NCBI GenBank assembly: GCA_021604665.1
Contig: BQJK01000003.1
Coordinates: 186,001 to 250,000 of the forward strand
Reading direction: 5' to 3'
From: Rhodomicrobium sp.
GTDB taxonomy: Bacteria > Pseudomonadota > Alphaproteobacteria > Rhizobiales > HXMU1428-3
DNA length: 64,000 bases
In this document: piece by piece, positions 63,855 through 64,000 of the stretch
How positions within the stretch are numbered: the stretch's first letter is position 1
Layout of the letters: each line of letters opens with the position of its first letter
Position numbers and translations under genes: made by a program
The notes under the pieces: model-generated
The model's database searches: none
What the model was told of the DNA's origin: nothing
What the model saw: only the letters and a program-made list of their open reading frames with translations

Positions 63855-64000
63855 ATGGCTGCCAATGAAATTAAAAATCCTTATCTCGGTTTTATCTGCC
63901 TGGTGTTGGGCTTTGTGGTGATTTACCTTTTGAAGCCGGTGCTTTTGCCTGTGGTGCTTTCATTATTCCTCATCGCGATTGCGTGGCCAATTACTGTTTG
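63855..64000 (+). CDS. AI-2E family/PerM-like transporter, N-terminal fragment (runs off window)
   Basis: The frame begins with ATG 63855 (CACAGGA upstream) and continues to the last base. The first residues, AANEIKNPYLGFICLVLGFV, and the hydrophobic LKPVLLPVVLSLFLIAIAWP are the typical start of AI-2E/PerM permeases, which have about eight helices. Only the first ~48 residues are visible, so the family call rests on the first two membrane segments. Confidence 0.7.
   Translation, partial: MAANEIKNPYLGFICLVLGFVVIYLLKPVLLPVVLSLFLIAIAWPITV

Overview
The window is a chromosomal segment of an alphaproteobacterium of moderate GC content, with no phage, transposase or CRISPR content that I could see. 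The assignment rests on gene content and order. It has a 180-kDa type NAD-glutamate dehydrogenase, the run Usp / NifU / tsaB / rimI / fur / plsC, ftsK next to lolA and an aminotransferase, a split cobalamin-dependent methionine synthase, an ArsR-methyltransferase fusion regulator (SahR type), ffh-rpsP-rimM, and TIGR02301, DUF883 and CsbD family proteins. The lineage (perhaps a marine Rhodobiaceae/Parvibaculum-like group) is an inference, not a demonstrated placement.

Layout. 1-8.1 kb: the 3' end of NAD-glutamate dehydrogenase, then a forward run (universal stress protein, NifU-like Fe-S carrier, tsaB, rimI, fur, plsC). 8.1-13.4 kb: single genes (YciI-like, yggS, an unknown cytosolic protein, L,D-transpeptidase-like, OmpR-type response regulator, cyclic-nucleotide-binding protein, xthA). 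13.6-13.9 kb: an unannotated, highly structured, probably transcribed RNA locus on the minus strand. 14-19 kb (minus): lolA, ftsK and a dapC-like aminotransferase. 19.1-23.5 kb: a divergent pair, a diverged P-loop NTPase/GTPase-like protein and a ~970-residue protein of unknown family. 23.5-24.9 kb: speD-speE. 25-28 kb: two paralogous Tat-exported metallo-beta-lactamase-fold hydrolases flanking an AraC regulator. 28-31.5 kb (minus): ffh-rpsP-rimM and a secreted unknown. 31.5-32.3 kb: a long non-coding interval with a perfect 17-bp hairpin, a dispersed repeat and a rod-shaped RNA candidate resembling 6S RNA.

32.3-44 kb: small proteins, gfa, then a methyl-cycle block on the minus strand (sahR-metF-arsH-metH N-terminal half-metH C-terminal half). 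This block is preceded by a perfect inverted repeat lying between a recognisable -35 and -10, a good candidate SahR operator. A set of small unrelated genes and tRNA-Gln(TTG) follow. The tRNA 3' end and its terminator are duplicated as two 136-bp tandem units. 44.6-49.9 kb: a TetR-regulated RND efflux pump operon.

50-64 kb: a stress/envelope block. It holds a DUF389 protein, a KdpE-type regulator, a KdpD-like kinase without the KdpD sensor domain plus a receiver-only regulator, an FAD disulfide oxidoreductase, UPF0391/DUF1328, Dps, MscS, CsbD, Pmp3, a GltS-type symporter, DUF883 and holin-like membrane proteins, and the start of an AI-2E/PerM transporter. Several members are typical of osmotic, oxidative or stationary-phase stress, so the block probably supports envelope and nucleoid protection. 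No kdpFABC is present in the window to explain the KdpDE-like regulators.

The most interesting items are the two unannotated structured RNA loci, the SahR-type operator and regulon, the divergent P-loop/giant-partner pair, and the dispersed and tandem intergenic repeats.
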